This document shows, in pieces, positions 10,861 through 23,109 of a DNA stretch of 64,000 bases. Within the stretch, counting starts at the first letter, position 1. The number at the start of each line of letters is the position of its first letter. The notes beneath the pieces were generated by a model. It did not search any database. It was not told the origin of the DNA and saw only the letters and a list, made by a program, of their open reading frames with translations. The translations under genes and the position numbers were made by a program. Origin of the DNA: Argentina anserina (lineage: Eukaryota > Streptophyta > Magnoliopsida > Rosales > Rosaceae); contig NC_065878.1 in NCBI RefSeq assembly GCF_933775445.1, positions 11,047,395-11,111,394 of the forward strand, written 5' to 3'.

Positions 10861-11260
10861 ATTTATGTACATGTGGAGAGCAATGCACCAGTACCATGAA
10901 GTCCAGAACAACATTATACAGCAAGTTAGGGGACTTGTGAACCGGTCATCCAAGGGTGATGCCACCTCAGAACTGCACCGGCAGGCAACTTGGGACCTGG
11001 AATTAGCTGTTTCTGCTTGGCACTCCAGCTTTTGCCGCTTGATAAAGTTCAAGCGAGACTTTATCCAGTCAGTTCATGGTTGGTTCAAGCTGAGCCTTCT
11101 TCCTGTTTACAATGACACCTTCTCTGGAAACAACGAGCCTTTCTGAAGTATATTTCTTCTGTGATGAGTGGAAGCTTGCACTTGAACGTGTCCCTGATAC
11201 AAATGGCTTCAGAGGCTATCAAGAGCTTTATCAATGTTGTCCATGTAATCTCCATATTGT
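10861..11260 (+). pseudogene. DUF630/DUF632 protein (PF04782) pseudogene fragment
   Basis: After an acceptor (TGCATGCAG at 10852-10860) the sequence reads [20 protein letters not shown], then [20 protein letters not shown] and [20 protein letters not shown]. It then breaks by a frameshift before [20 protein letters not shown] and by another before SEAIKSFINVVHVIS. This order is typical of the DUF632 domain of plant proteins sometimes labelled bZIP-like. No upstream exons or DUF630 region are found. It has the same orientation as the LCMT1-like remnant, so the two may have been brought together by a deletion. Confidence 0.8.
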
Positions 11261-12344
11261 GTTAGTAGTATTTTTTTGTGGGTGGGGGTTCAACATGTAT
11301 ATATGGGGAGTTTTGTGATTCTTGAAAATCCATTTTGCTTATGGAAGGAATCAAGGAAAGAAAAATGTCTAAAGCTTCTGTACAGGAAACTGCTTAGATT
11401 GTTGAAACCCGAGGTTCGCTGTTTTCAGCATTACCAATAATATACGTGCTTTTCTTCCCTCCTCTCTAATCACGTGCCCTTTGAGTTTGTATGTCCTTAT
11501 GTTGTTCCTTGGTTTAAGAACGGACGTAAAAATCATCACTGAGATTCTTCTGCTGTTGATTATATATATTGCAGGTTAGGTTCTAGGAGAGAGCATTTCC
11601 AAATCCAGACAGTTGACTTAGCCGGCTGCAAACTAGGATCTAGCACTTGCATATCTTGGCTCTAAGCTAATAGTGATACTAATCAGAGTATCAGATTATG
11701 GTTCACTACACACTTTAAATCTTGTTATTACAAAGGCCAGGCCGCCAGGGTGAGGTCATTTCTTTTAGTTTGGTCATGCTGGCTGCCGGAGAATCTCTCT
11801 GCGCTGCCATAGTTCACTAGTTTGAAGATGAGCTTGAGCTCATCAATAGAGGGACTTTAGTGCTAGTTGTATCACAATTCACAACTGACTGCATTGGCCG
11901 TCGAAGATCATCATCTTTTGGTGTAAATTCAATCGAGTACTTGAAAGTTGAAACCAAACCAGTAAGATGAAATTTCCTTTTTTCCAAGTGGACTGGGTTC
12001 TGAATCCTACAATGATTCATGAACACTTCTCTCTTTGCTAAAATTTGATGTTTTGAAATTTTCTGGGTAGTGCAAACAGATTATATTTGATAGATGTAGA
12101 ACTAACGATATTAGACAAGAATCACAAAATAACGAATCTCTACTCGATGCACTAAATTAGGTACCAGCCTATCACTAATTGAAGTTTGCTAAACATGTTT
12201 TCCCTTACAAGGGATTTAATTTAATTTAATTGACGTAGGTAAAGCTCAAGTTCATTGGCAATCATACTCTGTTAGAGTTGAACGATGATGGGGTACATGG
12301 TGAACTTAACACAAGACAGTACATGATGAATCCTGTGATCCAAA
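11261..12344. other. Spacer with no supported gene; probable 3'UTR of the kinase at its right end
   Basis: Sequence after the DUF632 fragment is AT-rich and has no recognisable coding region. The part just right of about 12100 should hold the 3'UTR and poly(A) region of the minus-strand kinase gene. Confidence 0.45.
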
Positions 12345-15300
12345 CTAAAAGAACTCAAAGTCTAGATATTTACCCCCAGACTTCACGTCTGCCCCTACAA
12401 TCCTCTTGCTGTTGCTTCCAACACTAATAGGATCAACAGCCCCAAATTTCCCTGGCAGCTCAGGTTCCATTGGTCTTGGTACTTCTGGCGGAGTGCTGCA
12501 TCGAATAAGAGCCCAGTTGACGCCTTCAAAGAAGGGATGCTGTTTGATCTCAGTTGCACCCCTTTTCACCCCAAGCCGGTGTTGTGGCTCCTTCACAAGC
12601 AATCCCCTGATTAGATCACGGCCGGCATAACTAGTTGATGGTGCCTCAGGGAATTTAAGTTGCTGCCCCACCACATTAAACAAGGTAGCCCGATTTCCTG
12701 AGCCTTTGAAAGGGGTTTTACCATACAGTAATTCATGCAGGAATATACCAAATGTCCACCAATCAACCGCACTACCATGGCCTTCTCCCTTAATGATTTC
12801 AGGAGCTAGGTATTCATGGGTTCCGACAAAGGACATAGACCGAGCTTGAGTAGGCTCAGCCATGAGCTCTGGAAGTGTATTACTCATAAATCCAGGATCA
12901 GCTTTAGGTTTCCCGGTCTTCTTGCTTTTCTTAGGGAAGAGCCTGGGTATGAAACAAGCAGGCTGAATGCATGCTGATGAAGGCTCAATACATGCCGGCT
13001 GGACACAGAATGCACCCCCAGCTGCTCGTTTTGAAGGATCAGAATCGAATGTTCGAATTAGAGTTGGTGAAACACTACATCTCAGGGAAAGGTCAAAGTC
13101 TGACAGCATTATATGACCATCATCACGGACAAGCACATTTTCAGGTTTTAGGTCCCTGTAGACAACTCCAAGCATGTGTAGATACTCTAGTGCCAACAGA
13201 ACCTCCGCAGCATAGAATCTGCATTCAAAGATAGACAATGAATGAGCGCTTGCCTGTCTACTTTTTGCAGCAGAGAAGAGTAGCATAAGATACTAAATTG
13301 ATAAAGCAGTAGCATCTCATCGGTCAGATAAATACAACACACAAGTTCCAAACATGATACAATGATTTCACATATCCAGCTGAAATTTATACGTTATCTC
13401 GTCCTAACAGACAAGGTAATTATAGATCTTAGATACCATAATCCCCCGAACGTCCCCAAACTTCACTTTGTGAGCTCAAAGTTTGGATTTCATGCCGAAG
13501 TCTAGTGTCTTTAGGAGGCTGAAACCTTTAGCAAATAGCTAGATTAATACCTAGAGGGGGTAAGAACCACCCATGGAATCAAACTGTGAGCCTGACCATC
13601 CCACTAAATCTTCGCTGGTCACCTTTAGTTACAAAGAGAAGATAGTGATGGCGAGGTGGGTTGACATAACTACAATAAGTAAGAAAATAGCCTGCATCAT
13701 GCATTTTGAACGCATAGGACTTCAGAGACTTAATATGTGTTGAGCTCACTCAACAGTAATAAATAGTCATCAGATTCACAGAAAGGTATCTCCAATGCAT
13801 TAACCATACTTCATATTCTGATAGAAGTTCCAAGTGGGGAAAAAGGCAACATATCCAATGTTCAAGCTTTGAAATCATTTATAGGTCAGGGTAGAAATTA
13901 GTTATGAACACAAAATGCACGGCGTATCCATATTCTATAGTGTAAAATTGAGTAAGAATCAAAGAATGTACACTTCTATATATGGAAATATCTAATACAA
14001 TATTATGTTTCTTATAGACATGATGTTTGTTAATGTTCAAACATTCGTCAATTTTAAAAACAATATTTAGAGTCTGATGCATACAAATAAGCTTCCATAG
14101 CTTTGGACTTCAAAATTCAAAACTGTTTGCAGCTTCAAGTTACTCAAGAAGTAGATTTAAGAATATGAAATAATATAGCTAGTGACTAGCATCTGGTGAA
14201 AACTTGCAATCCATGTATATATTCTTTCATTACCCTAAAGATGAAAATGAATTTCCTTAAAAAAAGAGAGGAGGAAAATGAATTCAAAGGGTATGATCAT
14301 CATAGTGCATGTCAGATAAATTTCCAAAACAGATCAAGTTGATAATAAAGAAGCTGAACAATCATCACGTGAATATAAAATGACCCAAACACAATTAGTT
14401 TCTAACTTCCAAATCTAGACATTTGAGAGAATACTTCAGAAATTAAAATCTTACCTTGACGCATACTCCGAGAAATGTTTTCCGGGTTGTCGTTGCCTCA
14501 GAGTGTGCAAATCTCCACCTGGACAATATTCCATGACCAAACACGAGAATCTGTCTGTCTCGAAATGTGTATATAACGTTGGAAGAAATGGATGATCCAG
14601 GAGTTGCAATATCTCCCTCTCTGTCTGAGCTCTAGTTAACTTCTTCCTGCTTGCAAGGGATGCCTTGTCCATTACTTTCATTGCAAAATAACAACGGGTT
14701 CCACTAAGTTCTGAAAGATATACACTGCCAATATCACCACAACCAAGGCGTTTAAGTAATTTAAAATGACTCATACCCAATATCCCATCCCTAGCTCGAA
14801 TAGCAAGAATAGCTTTCCACCTAGGATCATTTCCTTTGTGGGGCTTGTTGGCACTCCCAGTAATGTTGCTCCAATTACTGTCATCACTAAGCCCACTACT
14901 ATCACTCGCCCGGCTGACACTCGTTTTTGCACTCTCTAGAGACTCTCCCTTAATACTTCCTTTAGTACATTCAAAGGTCCTCCCAACACTGAGCATACCA
15001 TCACTTGTGACCGTGTCACTTCTATAAGTATTGGCACAGCTATTGGCAATGCTCATAGCAGTGACAACACAAGTACTGTCAATACTACTTAACGGACTGA
15101 CATTGCCACTAGGAGGCAAAGAAGCATCCCAAACGCACTCCCTCTCTTCAGAATCTGGAGGAAGGAGTGAATTATCTGTATTTTGTGATGCCCGATGAAC
15201 CACAAATTGTGGAGACAATGCATCTACATCATTGGGTTCTTCTAGAAGGCTTTCTGCAGGAGAATGAGCAGTTGGGACTGGTTTCTTTGGAGGAACATGG

Positions 15301-15833
15301 AGTGAAAGATCTTCAAGGAAAGGGCCTTTTATGGATATGCTCTTCATCAAACACACGGGTTCAGTGTGATTCTGACTAACTGGTATGTAAACTGTTTTCA
15401 TTAAATCCATATCAACAGGTTCTGGAGGGTGACTAGCCCCGGAGAAAGAACTAGGACCGCCTTCATCAAATGAATCTCCATCTTCCTTGAATGCAACAAC
15501 CTCAGGCATAAATGATTCCTCTTCTGGGAAAGAGGCCTTTCCTTTCCGTATCCTTAAAGGCATAGGTGAGTCTGAATCTTGAGATTCTCGCAAATCAGAT
15601 TTTCCATCTTTAAACAAAATAGACTGCAAATTTGATGCAATTTCTTCCCTCACAAAAGCCAACCGCCCGTTGGGTAACTGACCCCTAACTGATGCGACAT
15701 CTTCTCTTCCCAAACCGTTGCGCGAATTTGACAAGTGACCTCCTGCTCTTGTTGAAGTTGTACGAGTGAATGAGACCTCACCTACCATGGGAAACTTTAC
15801 AGGACATGCTTTCGACTCTGGACCCCTCTCCAT
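12345..15833 (-). CDS. AGC-VIII serine/threonine protein kinase, D6PK/PVPK-1-like
   Basis: Two coding exons, 15833-14455 and 13218-12345, join in frame across a ~1.24 kb intron (CAAG|GTAAGA ... TGCAG|ATTC) to give 750 residues. The start is the first ATG after an in-frame TAA at 15845-15843. Residues 1 to about 350 form a serine-rich, poorly conserved N-terminal region with the subgroup motif [17 protein letters not shown]. The kinase domain starts near 356: glycine loop GCGDIGS (~364), AMKVMDK (Lys ~386), YRDLKPEN (Asp ~482) and DFD instead of DFG (~500), the mark of plant AGC-VIII kinases. A ~70-residue insertion with [14 protein letters not shown] precedes the activation segment [14 protein letters not shown]. 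The protein ends in DFEFF, an FxxF-type PDK1-docking motif. Relatives phosphorylate PIN auxin transporters at the plasma membrane; a role here is inferred. The substrate and the exact subgroup (D6PKL or PVPK-1-like) are uncertain. Confidence 0.92.
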
Positions 15834-16353
15834 CTCCAACAATTATATATCATCGCATTGCAAAATCTTCCAATCAAACCTCTGCAAAAATCAACCACAC
15901 TTTAGCTTCGACTGCACTTCACATTTATGCTCACATAACTGCAGGGCAGTCCACAAACCACAAACAGAGACAGAATCCATCCTATTTCCACAATAGATTA
16001 CTCGACGCATAAGCAATACAAAACAGTAAAAAATGCGTTAAATATAAGACACCCAGAAACCTATCTGCTACAAAGAACAACAATTTGATCCCAAGAAAAC
16101 AGAATCAGATATCGAATGTAAATATAGCAAACAATGTAGGTGCATACTACATAGCATCATCATATAACTCTCTTTCCTCATTTCCCAACTAAACCCTTCC
16201 CAAATTATACATGATTAACCCAAAACCACAAAACCCTTCAACCATGAAACTCCCAACTGATGAAACCTTCCAGAAACCCCATATCACATCAACACAAACA
16301 ATCAGTTAACACCTCAACTAATTTCCAACACAACTCACATTTAGCAACCAAAA

Positions 16354-16396
<43 letters not shown>

Positions 16397-17150
16397 TGCT
16401 AAACCCAACAAAAACAAAACCCACAAGCTCAACCAAGCCTTCATTTCCAACCAAAAACTCTCCCATAAAACTCCAGACACAAAAAATCAACACAGTGCGA
16501 AATGAGAGCAATGGATAAGATTCCCTAAATTCCCAAAATGCCCAAAAAAACAACAAAATCAAGAGAAAAATCCAGAACCACGGAAAACGCACCGGAGCAG
16601 AATGAAACGACGTCGTACAGCTACCGTCTTCCAATTTAGGGTTTTCTACCACACAGCTCTCTCTCTCTCTCTCTCTCACTCTTTCTCAGTCTCACTCCAC
16701 ATTACACTGTACTATTTCTCCCTAAAAATTGAAAAAATTAAAACGAAATGCAGAGGGGAGAGAGAGCTCTTACTCTCAATCTCTCCAGCTCTATATCTTT
16801 TCTTGTCTCTCTAGAAATTTGGTCTGAGAAAGAAGGAGGATAGAATGAGAGAGTAGAGAGCAGAGAGAGAGAGAGGAAAAGCTTAATTGGGGGATTACGG
16901 TGATTCGTAAATTTCACAGCTTTTGCTTTATTTATTTTCTCTTCTGTTATTTGTGGGCTGCGCACTTTAGTTGGAGCAGACCAGAGAGAGAGGGACCCCC
17001 TGCGGGGAGAAAGTGGGGCCCGCGCGTTCCTTCTTTGCGCTACACTTCTGTTTTTGAAAGACAACGACGCGCCTTCTCTCTCTCTCTCGCTCTCGTCTCG
17101 CGCGCTTCTTCAGTGTGTGAGCTTGAGAGGTGAGGGCAATATAACTAGAC
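15834..17150 (-). promoter_or_regulatory. 5'UTR, probable 5'UTR intron and GA/CT-rich promoter region of the kinase gene
   Basis: Reading leftwards, a good acceptor (TTTTTGCAG|AGG, near 15883) lies 50 bp before the ATG, which suggests a 5'UTR intron. The donor was not fixed. Dense CT/GA tracts at about 16650-16700 and 16750-16880 and a GC-rich patch at 16980-17170 are typical of plant core promoters and 5'UTRs. Open frames in this region follow the simple repeats and are not genes. Confidence 0.5.
16354..16395. repeat. (AAT)n microsatellite
   Basis: About 14 uninterrupted ATA/AAT units upstream of the kinase start codon, probably in its 5'UTR intron. Confidence 0.95.
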
Positions 17151-17867
17151 GCGGGGGCGAGCGCGTGCGCGTGCGGTGTTGGGGATTATTCGTTGGGGTT
17201 TGGGAAATTGGGGATTTGGGGTCTTGATTTGATTTCACATTTTCTTGGTTTTGATGATTAGGTTTCTGGGAATTCTCATCATAGTGATTTTCATTTTCAA
17301 GGTAAATTAGAAGGATCAAAGAAATTTTAAGAAACACTTAATTTTATCAAAGCTAATTAGCTAGATTGTGAAATGGATCTCCACAATCCAACAAGGGCAA
17401 CGCGGACCTTTAGTTCTATTTTGGGATGCTATTGATGCTCATCTCATTTTAACATACCCTTTTTCGCACTATTTCTATAATTGCATTTTTATTTATTTAT
17501 TTGTGTTCCTACACTTATAACGTGGCAAATATAGTCGCAAACTATGTGACTTATCAGGAACGGGCTAATTGGTTATGGGATGGAGGTCATTTTCTGATGA
17601 TAAACCTATAATATATTCTAGTATTGAGTAAGAGAGTGAGGAATATATGCCCACCACCCATGTTTCCCAAGTTCTCTAAACTCCCGCCGAACATGCTTGA
17701 AGGAGTAGAAACTTGAATTGATTTGTTCAAGTTCGCCGAGCTATGAATTTCGGCAAATAGAAAAGGGGAAATGTGTGCAAGTCTTCTTAATACCTTCTCT
17801 ATCTGCTTAACATTGAACGAGTTAATTTTGAACCGGTCATCTAAGTATACAATGAGAACCTAAGTAG
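17151..17867. other. Spacer, nothing recognised
   Basis: Upstream side of the kinase gene. The first ~200 bp may hold promoter sequence; the rest is AT-rich with no coding or repeat signal I can support. Confidence 0.4.
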
Positions 17868-18429
17868 TACGGACACGGACACGATTTGATACGTAGACAC
17901 GGCATATCGAATTTTTTTGGATACGAACACGTGATATACACGTTAATTAAATATTATTTTTAATATATATAGGTATTAAAGATTGAATCTAAGTTATATA
18001 GTTTCTTAATTTGAAAAGTTTAAACAAATATTCAAACCAATTACTAAAATATTGACTTTTGAGGAAAATCCGACATTCTAAAAATAGATTTTGATAAATT
18101 TTCAAAAAAATATTTTGATTAATATAAATTTTAAACTATTTGGATAGCTATATCTATTAAAATGTGTATCAATATACACACAAGTAATTCAGGAAGAATG
18201 ACTAAGGAGTTCACATCTCCTTGAAGAAACCAAGGTTTGAATCACACTATGTGCAATTTTGTGATTTTATTGCATGTGCGTGTCCAGATCGTATCTAAGT
18301 AAGGATACGCGTGTCCGAAACGTATCCAAACAAACATACGCGTGTCCGGCGTATTTGAGCGTATTTGAGGCGTATCATGTCTGTATCCGTGTCGGACACG
18401 CAATACGTGTGGTGTTGCTCGTGTCCGTA
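17868..18429. mobile_element. Small non-autonomous hAT-like element (MITE)
   Basis: It starts TACGGACACGGACACG and ends CGTGTCCGTA, so the ends are inverted repeats. It is flanked by CTAAGTAG (17860-17867) and CTAAATAG (18430-18437), an 8-bp target duplication with one mismatch. The interior is non-coding. Many GTGTCCG and GTATCC motifs near the right end (about 18285-18425) look like subterminal repeats. Confidence 0.75.
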
Positions 18430-18437
18430 CTAAATAG

Positions 18438-19859
18438 ATGAGAACATATCCAATATCAATATTTAAAAACTTAACTTAAAATCATTGATTTCCAAGATCG
18501 AAGGTTGACGCTCCATGCAACTAATGTACCACGATATTGATGTTGGTTCTATTTGTCAGTGGTGACTACGTATAAAGCCAAAAACAAAATTTAACTTATT
18601 TGATTTGTTTCAACATTTAGCATTGATGTATTAACTAATTTCATTTCAACAAAGAAAAACTAATTAATTTCAGTTTCTTACCGTTCTCAATTGTACTTTA
18701 TTGTGCTTTTCCTGTGACAAGCATTAGATCAATCTTACGTCAAAAACTAATACATGTGTTGTTTTTTTATCCGTTAAATAATTAAAATGCTACAAATAGT
18801 CTATTATAAGTCAAACTCATGACGTCTCACTTAACGATAAAATATTATGTCACTATACCAAATAGAATATTTTGTTTAGTGTAAAAGTACCGCTGATATT
18901 CCTGCCAGTATGATTTTGGTGAAATTCAACACAAAAAAAAGTGTAGATTGTGATTTACCATAATCTCCTTCTAGAAACCAATCAATCTAAAGTCAGGTCT
19001 AGATTCTAGAAGAAGAACGAAGAAGAAATTAACCCAGTCACACTCACATGCACCAAAGCAAGGATTAAAAATATATATAGAAAGTGAGCGCGTGTGATCC
19101 AAATGGAAACAAGAGAACAAAATTAGGTGAGCAAACAATTTCACCTTTGCAGCTTGTCTTTAGGCTTTAATACAACATACACTAATTAACAACGGTCAAG
19201 CTGAATCTGCAGAAACCCAGAAAACGACGGACCCTCATCGGCGTGCCTTTCTCTATCCGTACATGGCGCCAAAACAAAAAACACTGGAGCCTCTGAAGCT
19301 CAATTCAATAATTGACGAAGGGGCTTTCAGATCGGTTTCGGGTTACGACGACTTCACACTTCACAGTCTTCACTTGCTCGAGAATAATACAATACGAATG
19401 TGAACACTGATCGAAGCCGCTCGCCGCAGTTTGATCAATCGGAGAGATCCATCAGTGACTGGTCGACTGAAATGTTTCTTGCCACAATCTTCCATGGCCT
19501 CCTCTTATTTCTGTTTATTCATATGCGAGCACTTTACTTTACGAGCAGTTAATAAGTGATAATTTGTATTTTAGAAGGCCTTGTAGTTAGGCTCAAAGAG
19601 CAATCCTCGAGGGCATGTCGAAAAAACTCATTGATCTCCAAGAATTGATTGAGATTTCAGCGCATAGGTGAAACTTAGTGATTCTACACCTAAATTCTTA
19701 CTAATTCGACTATTTGTGGATGGTTAATAATATCTTGAGAAATGACGATACTTGTTTTAAAAAAAAATGACGTGAGTGTCTGTTTGGAATTTACTTGATC
19801 TATGTACGGTGAAATGCATTAACATCTATCGTCATATCAACTTTATAATGCATGAGATC
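18438..19859. other. Spacer with one possible short ORF
   Basis: Mostly AT-rich, no recognised gene. Composition rises around 19230-19480, where a 46-codon ATG frame (19263-19403) begins MAPKQKTLEPLKLNS. I do not recognise it; it may be the remains of a 5' exon. Confidence 0.35.
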
Positions 19860-20260
19860 CAGAGGCGGATCTAAGAGGAACCGCACCCAGCGGTTGCTGG
19901 GTAAACTTTGATTGCACCACTTTAGTTTTATTTTTCTGCTGGGTAAAAACCTAGTCTCCATTTGGTAAACTTGTGAGGTATTTCATTGTTTGTTGCTTTG
20001 GTGTTTAAATTCATTAGGTAATAACCAATACATTGGTTCATTTCATCAGTTTCGTATGCGTGCATGATTGTGTCAAGTAGCTTATAAATTTGACATAATA
20101 AAATTTGATATTTTCTGATAATAAATGCACTTGCCCAAATTCTTTAGTCACTAAACCAACAAGGTCCAAGTACAAAAAAATGAAGAAATATAACTTTTTT
20201 CCTATGCTTGATGAAAAAAAATTCCACTCATTTATCTTTTGAACTCTAAATCCGCCACTG
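19860..20260. mobile_element. Small non-autonomous hAT element
   Basis: The left end CAGAGGCGGATCTAAGAG and the right end, which reads CAGTGGCGGATTTAGAG on the other strand, are inverted repeats of the widespread plant hAT type CAGTGGCGGA. They are flanked by ATGAGATC (19852-19859) and AGGAGATC (20261-20268), an 8-bp duplication with one change. No coding capacity. Confidence 0.85.
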
Positions 20261-20268
20261 AGGAGATC

Positions 20269-21328
20269 TAGACTTGTATGTGGAATAACTTGAATTATAG
20301 TGCATACCTGCGTACCATAACCATGCAGATCAATTGTGAACAAGTCAATTTCAAATGTCGATCTCTTAATTATTACGTGCTTCTCATTACCTCTCTTCTT
20401 TTTTCTTTTTTCTTTTTGATAGATTTAATTCTCACATGTAGGATAGAATTTTGCATGCATGAAGCTTATTTACAATTCTGTAGATGATGTTGTTCTACAC
20501 CTATCCCACTATCGAAAGTTAATATATTGACAAAGTGATGACAGACGAAAGTGAAGAGTGAACTCAATTGTCTTCCGATCAGTATTGTATAATTTCAAAG
20601 GTATTCCCCTCGATATACACCGGTAGCATGCATGTAAATTGGAGACTAATGTATCTAGCTTCTTGCGTTTTTGCTAAGCTGTATTGTTTTTCCTAGGTCC
20701 TTTTTTTTTGTCGAATCTGTTGAACCTACGCCATTACAAATGTCTCATAAGTCACAGTACATCATGCTTATATTGTCCAACATATCGGAGCCACCATCAT
20801 TGATTCGTTCCATTCATGCATGGAGAATTGAAGGCTTTCATTTCTCTGGTTTCAACTGAAAACAACATTTCACATTTGCTCAGAGAGGTACTTCTGTCCA
20901 CAAGAGCTTTTCGATTTTTTGTCAATAGGTTTAGGAATATGGATGTGCTTAAATATTTGAAAGGATATGATGATTTATGATTGAAGAAAAGGATCATATT
21001 CATCATAAATATGGAAGACATAGAAGTGTGCCCAACACTGTGGTCAACTTCTCTATTCAACTTCCTGGGCTACAAACTTTTAATAAAGGTCGACCACATG
21101 TTGAGAAATTAGGTTACAAAGTCGCATTTGTTGATGTTTGACTGATTGAACCCCTCTTAAAAATTCCTTTTGCCAATTTTATACGTAGGAGGCATACAAC
21201 TATATCGCAACATGCAATCGTTTAGGATTGAAATTAAGGATTATTCTCATTGCCGAATATAAATCATTAAATTGATTTTAAGTTTTTCTGTAATAGGTTT
21301 TGCAGTTTGGTCTAAGTTCAATCCCACG

Positions 21329-21359
<31 letters not shown>

Positions 21360-22600
21360 GAAGAGAGCATCGACTGATCCAAGCTACACCAGCTGCCATA
21401 TGTTCAGTGTGGTGCGACACTCTAAAATTGAGTAGATTATTGGTTTCAAACACCAACTAATAATTTATAGCAAATTGAGTACTCAGAATGGATGATATGT
21501 TGATCATGATTGGGCAAGTTGTCATGTGAAACACTTATCCCATAAAGCTTAAACATAGTGTTGATGATTAGCTCAATATTAAACTACTCAAATGCTAGAA
21601 TTTCATACAAACACTAACCCAGAAATAAGTGTTTTGTATCTCCAGTGGGGCTTGCATTTGGTCCTCTGCTTTATGAAAAGTTGGCAATTAGAGGTTTGAA
21701 AGTGTGGTATTTGGGCATTGGAATTAGGAAAAGGAGCATGAAGGCATTCAAAGTGGGTTTCTTTCATGATTCCATTCTCATCACAAGCTCACTTGGTCTT
21801 TTGGTCCACCAGAGACTTCTTTTAACTATGACTCCTCAGTTGCATTGCCTTTGAATCCTGCACTAAACCAGGAGCATAGCTACCTTTTTGTTATTCTTCT
21901 AACTAGAGAGGATTGGGATCTGAATAACTCATATTCATCAACTAAGATTCTCAAGAGTTTCATGTGTTTTACTCCAAGTGTGCTGTACTCTTTGAAAGAT
22001 GAAGAAGAGTCTCTCCTCCTTGATGTTCAATTTTGGTACCAAAAAAAAGGGTGCAAAATGATTTCACAACATATAACTTGAAAGTTGAATAATCTGCTTT
22101 GTAGTTAATGGGAATAGGTTCTAACTTTGTTTCAAATAATCACAGCTCTTTCTTTCGGCTATTGGTTCCTTTAGATCGCTTTTGGTCCATTCTTGGGCTT
22201 CCAAGTTCTAACCTAGGTTGTACTAAAAGGAGCAAAGGCTAAACCTACAAAGAAGGAACCAAAGGAAAGCAAAAACTCCCAGCTAAACGTCGATCCGAAA
22301 CCTCTTATTCAAATTTCAAGTCCCACTGTACAAGTAACCCCAGCATCAATGGCCTTCACGTGAGCTGCACATGATTTCACCCCCTTCCCAGCTTCCCTTC
22401 CAGTTCATTTTCTGCACCAGACGATTTCCAAGGAGGAATATCTGGTCTTATGCACGAGTAAGATCACTAACTAACTGTTTCCTTCACATGATAAAGAAGG
22501 CAGATGCATATCAACATGTTATACATGCACAGCTTCAGTTACACATGGTAACATTCAAGGAGGTACCATATATAGTTCTTTGGATAAATCACAGTTTCAG
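20269..22600. other. Spacer, no recognised gene
   Basis: It holds a (TA)n tract at 21332-21359. Two open frames around 21645-22081 (one with LAFGPLLYEKLAIRGLKVW) match no family that I can name and lack start context or splice signals. The last ~200 bp lead into the GT31 pseudogene. Confidence 0.4.
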
Positions 22601-23109
22601 AAGAAGAATGAGAAACAAAGCAGAGGAACAAGTGCGTAGTCCTAATTATATTACCCTCAGTCATTATCTCCCTCTTGCTATTCATCATCTTCTTTCATGT
22701 TCAAGTTCTAAAGCCTCCATCACCACCAAATGCTTCGTCCAAATTATCCACCATGCCCCATAATCAAACCCAATTTAACCTCATGATCGGAATCCTAACC
22801 CGCGCTCACAACTACGACCGCCAGCATTTCCTTCGTCTTGTCTACGGCATCCAGTCCTCTTCCCTCGCCACTATAGACGTCAAGTTCGTGTTCTGCAGCC
22901 TCAAAAAACCCGAGCAGCGCGCCCTAATCGCACTCGAAATGCTTCGTTTTGATGATATCCTCATTCTCAACTTCAATGAGAACATGAACAGCGGCAAAAC
23001 CTACACCTACTTCTCCTCTCTCCCCCAAATACTCCCGCGCAAATACGACTACATCATGAAGGCAGACGACGATGTTTTTATTCATTCCGAGCCACTTGTC
23101 TTTAGGCCT

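Noticed and set aside
5971..11260. A functional LCMT1 gene with a very long last intron
   Set aside because: No C-terminal LCMT1 exon is found up to 12 kb, exon 6 has a stop, and the next coding remnant belongs to DUF632.
12406..13234. Plus-strand frames over the kinase exon
   Set aside because: They are shadows of the minus-strand exon with all kinase motifs.
16289..17064. Several open frames upstream of the kinase
   Set aside because: They run through AAT, CT and GA simple repeats; the frames exist only because repeats lack stops.
21645..22081. Possible protein-coding gene in two adjacent frames
   Set aside because: No family resemblance, the first frame lacks an ATG start, and no splice sites join them convincingly.
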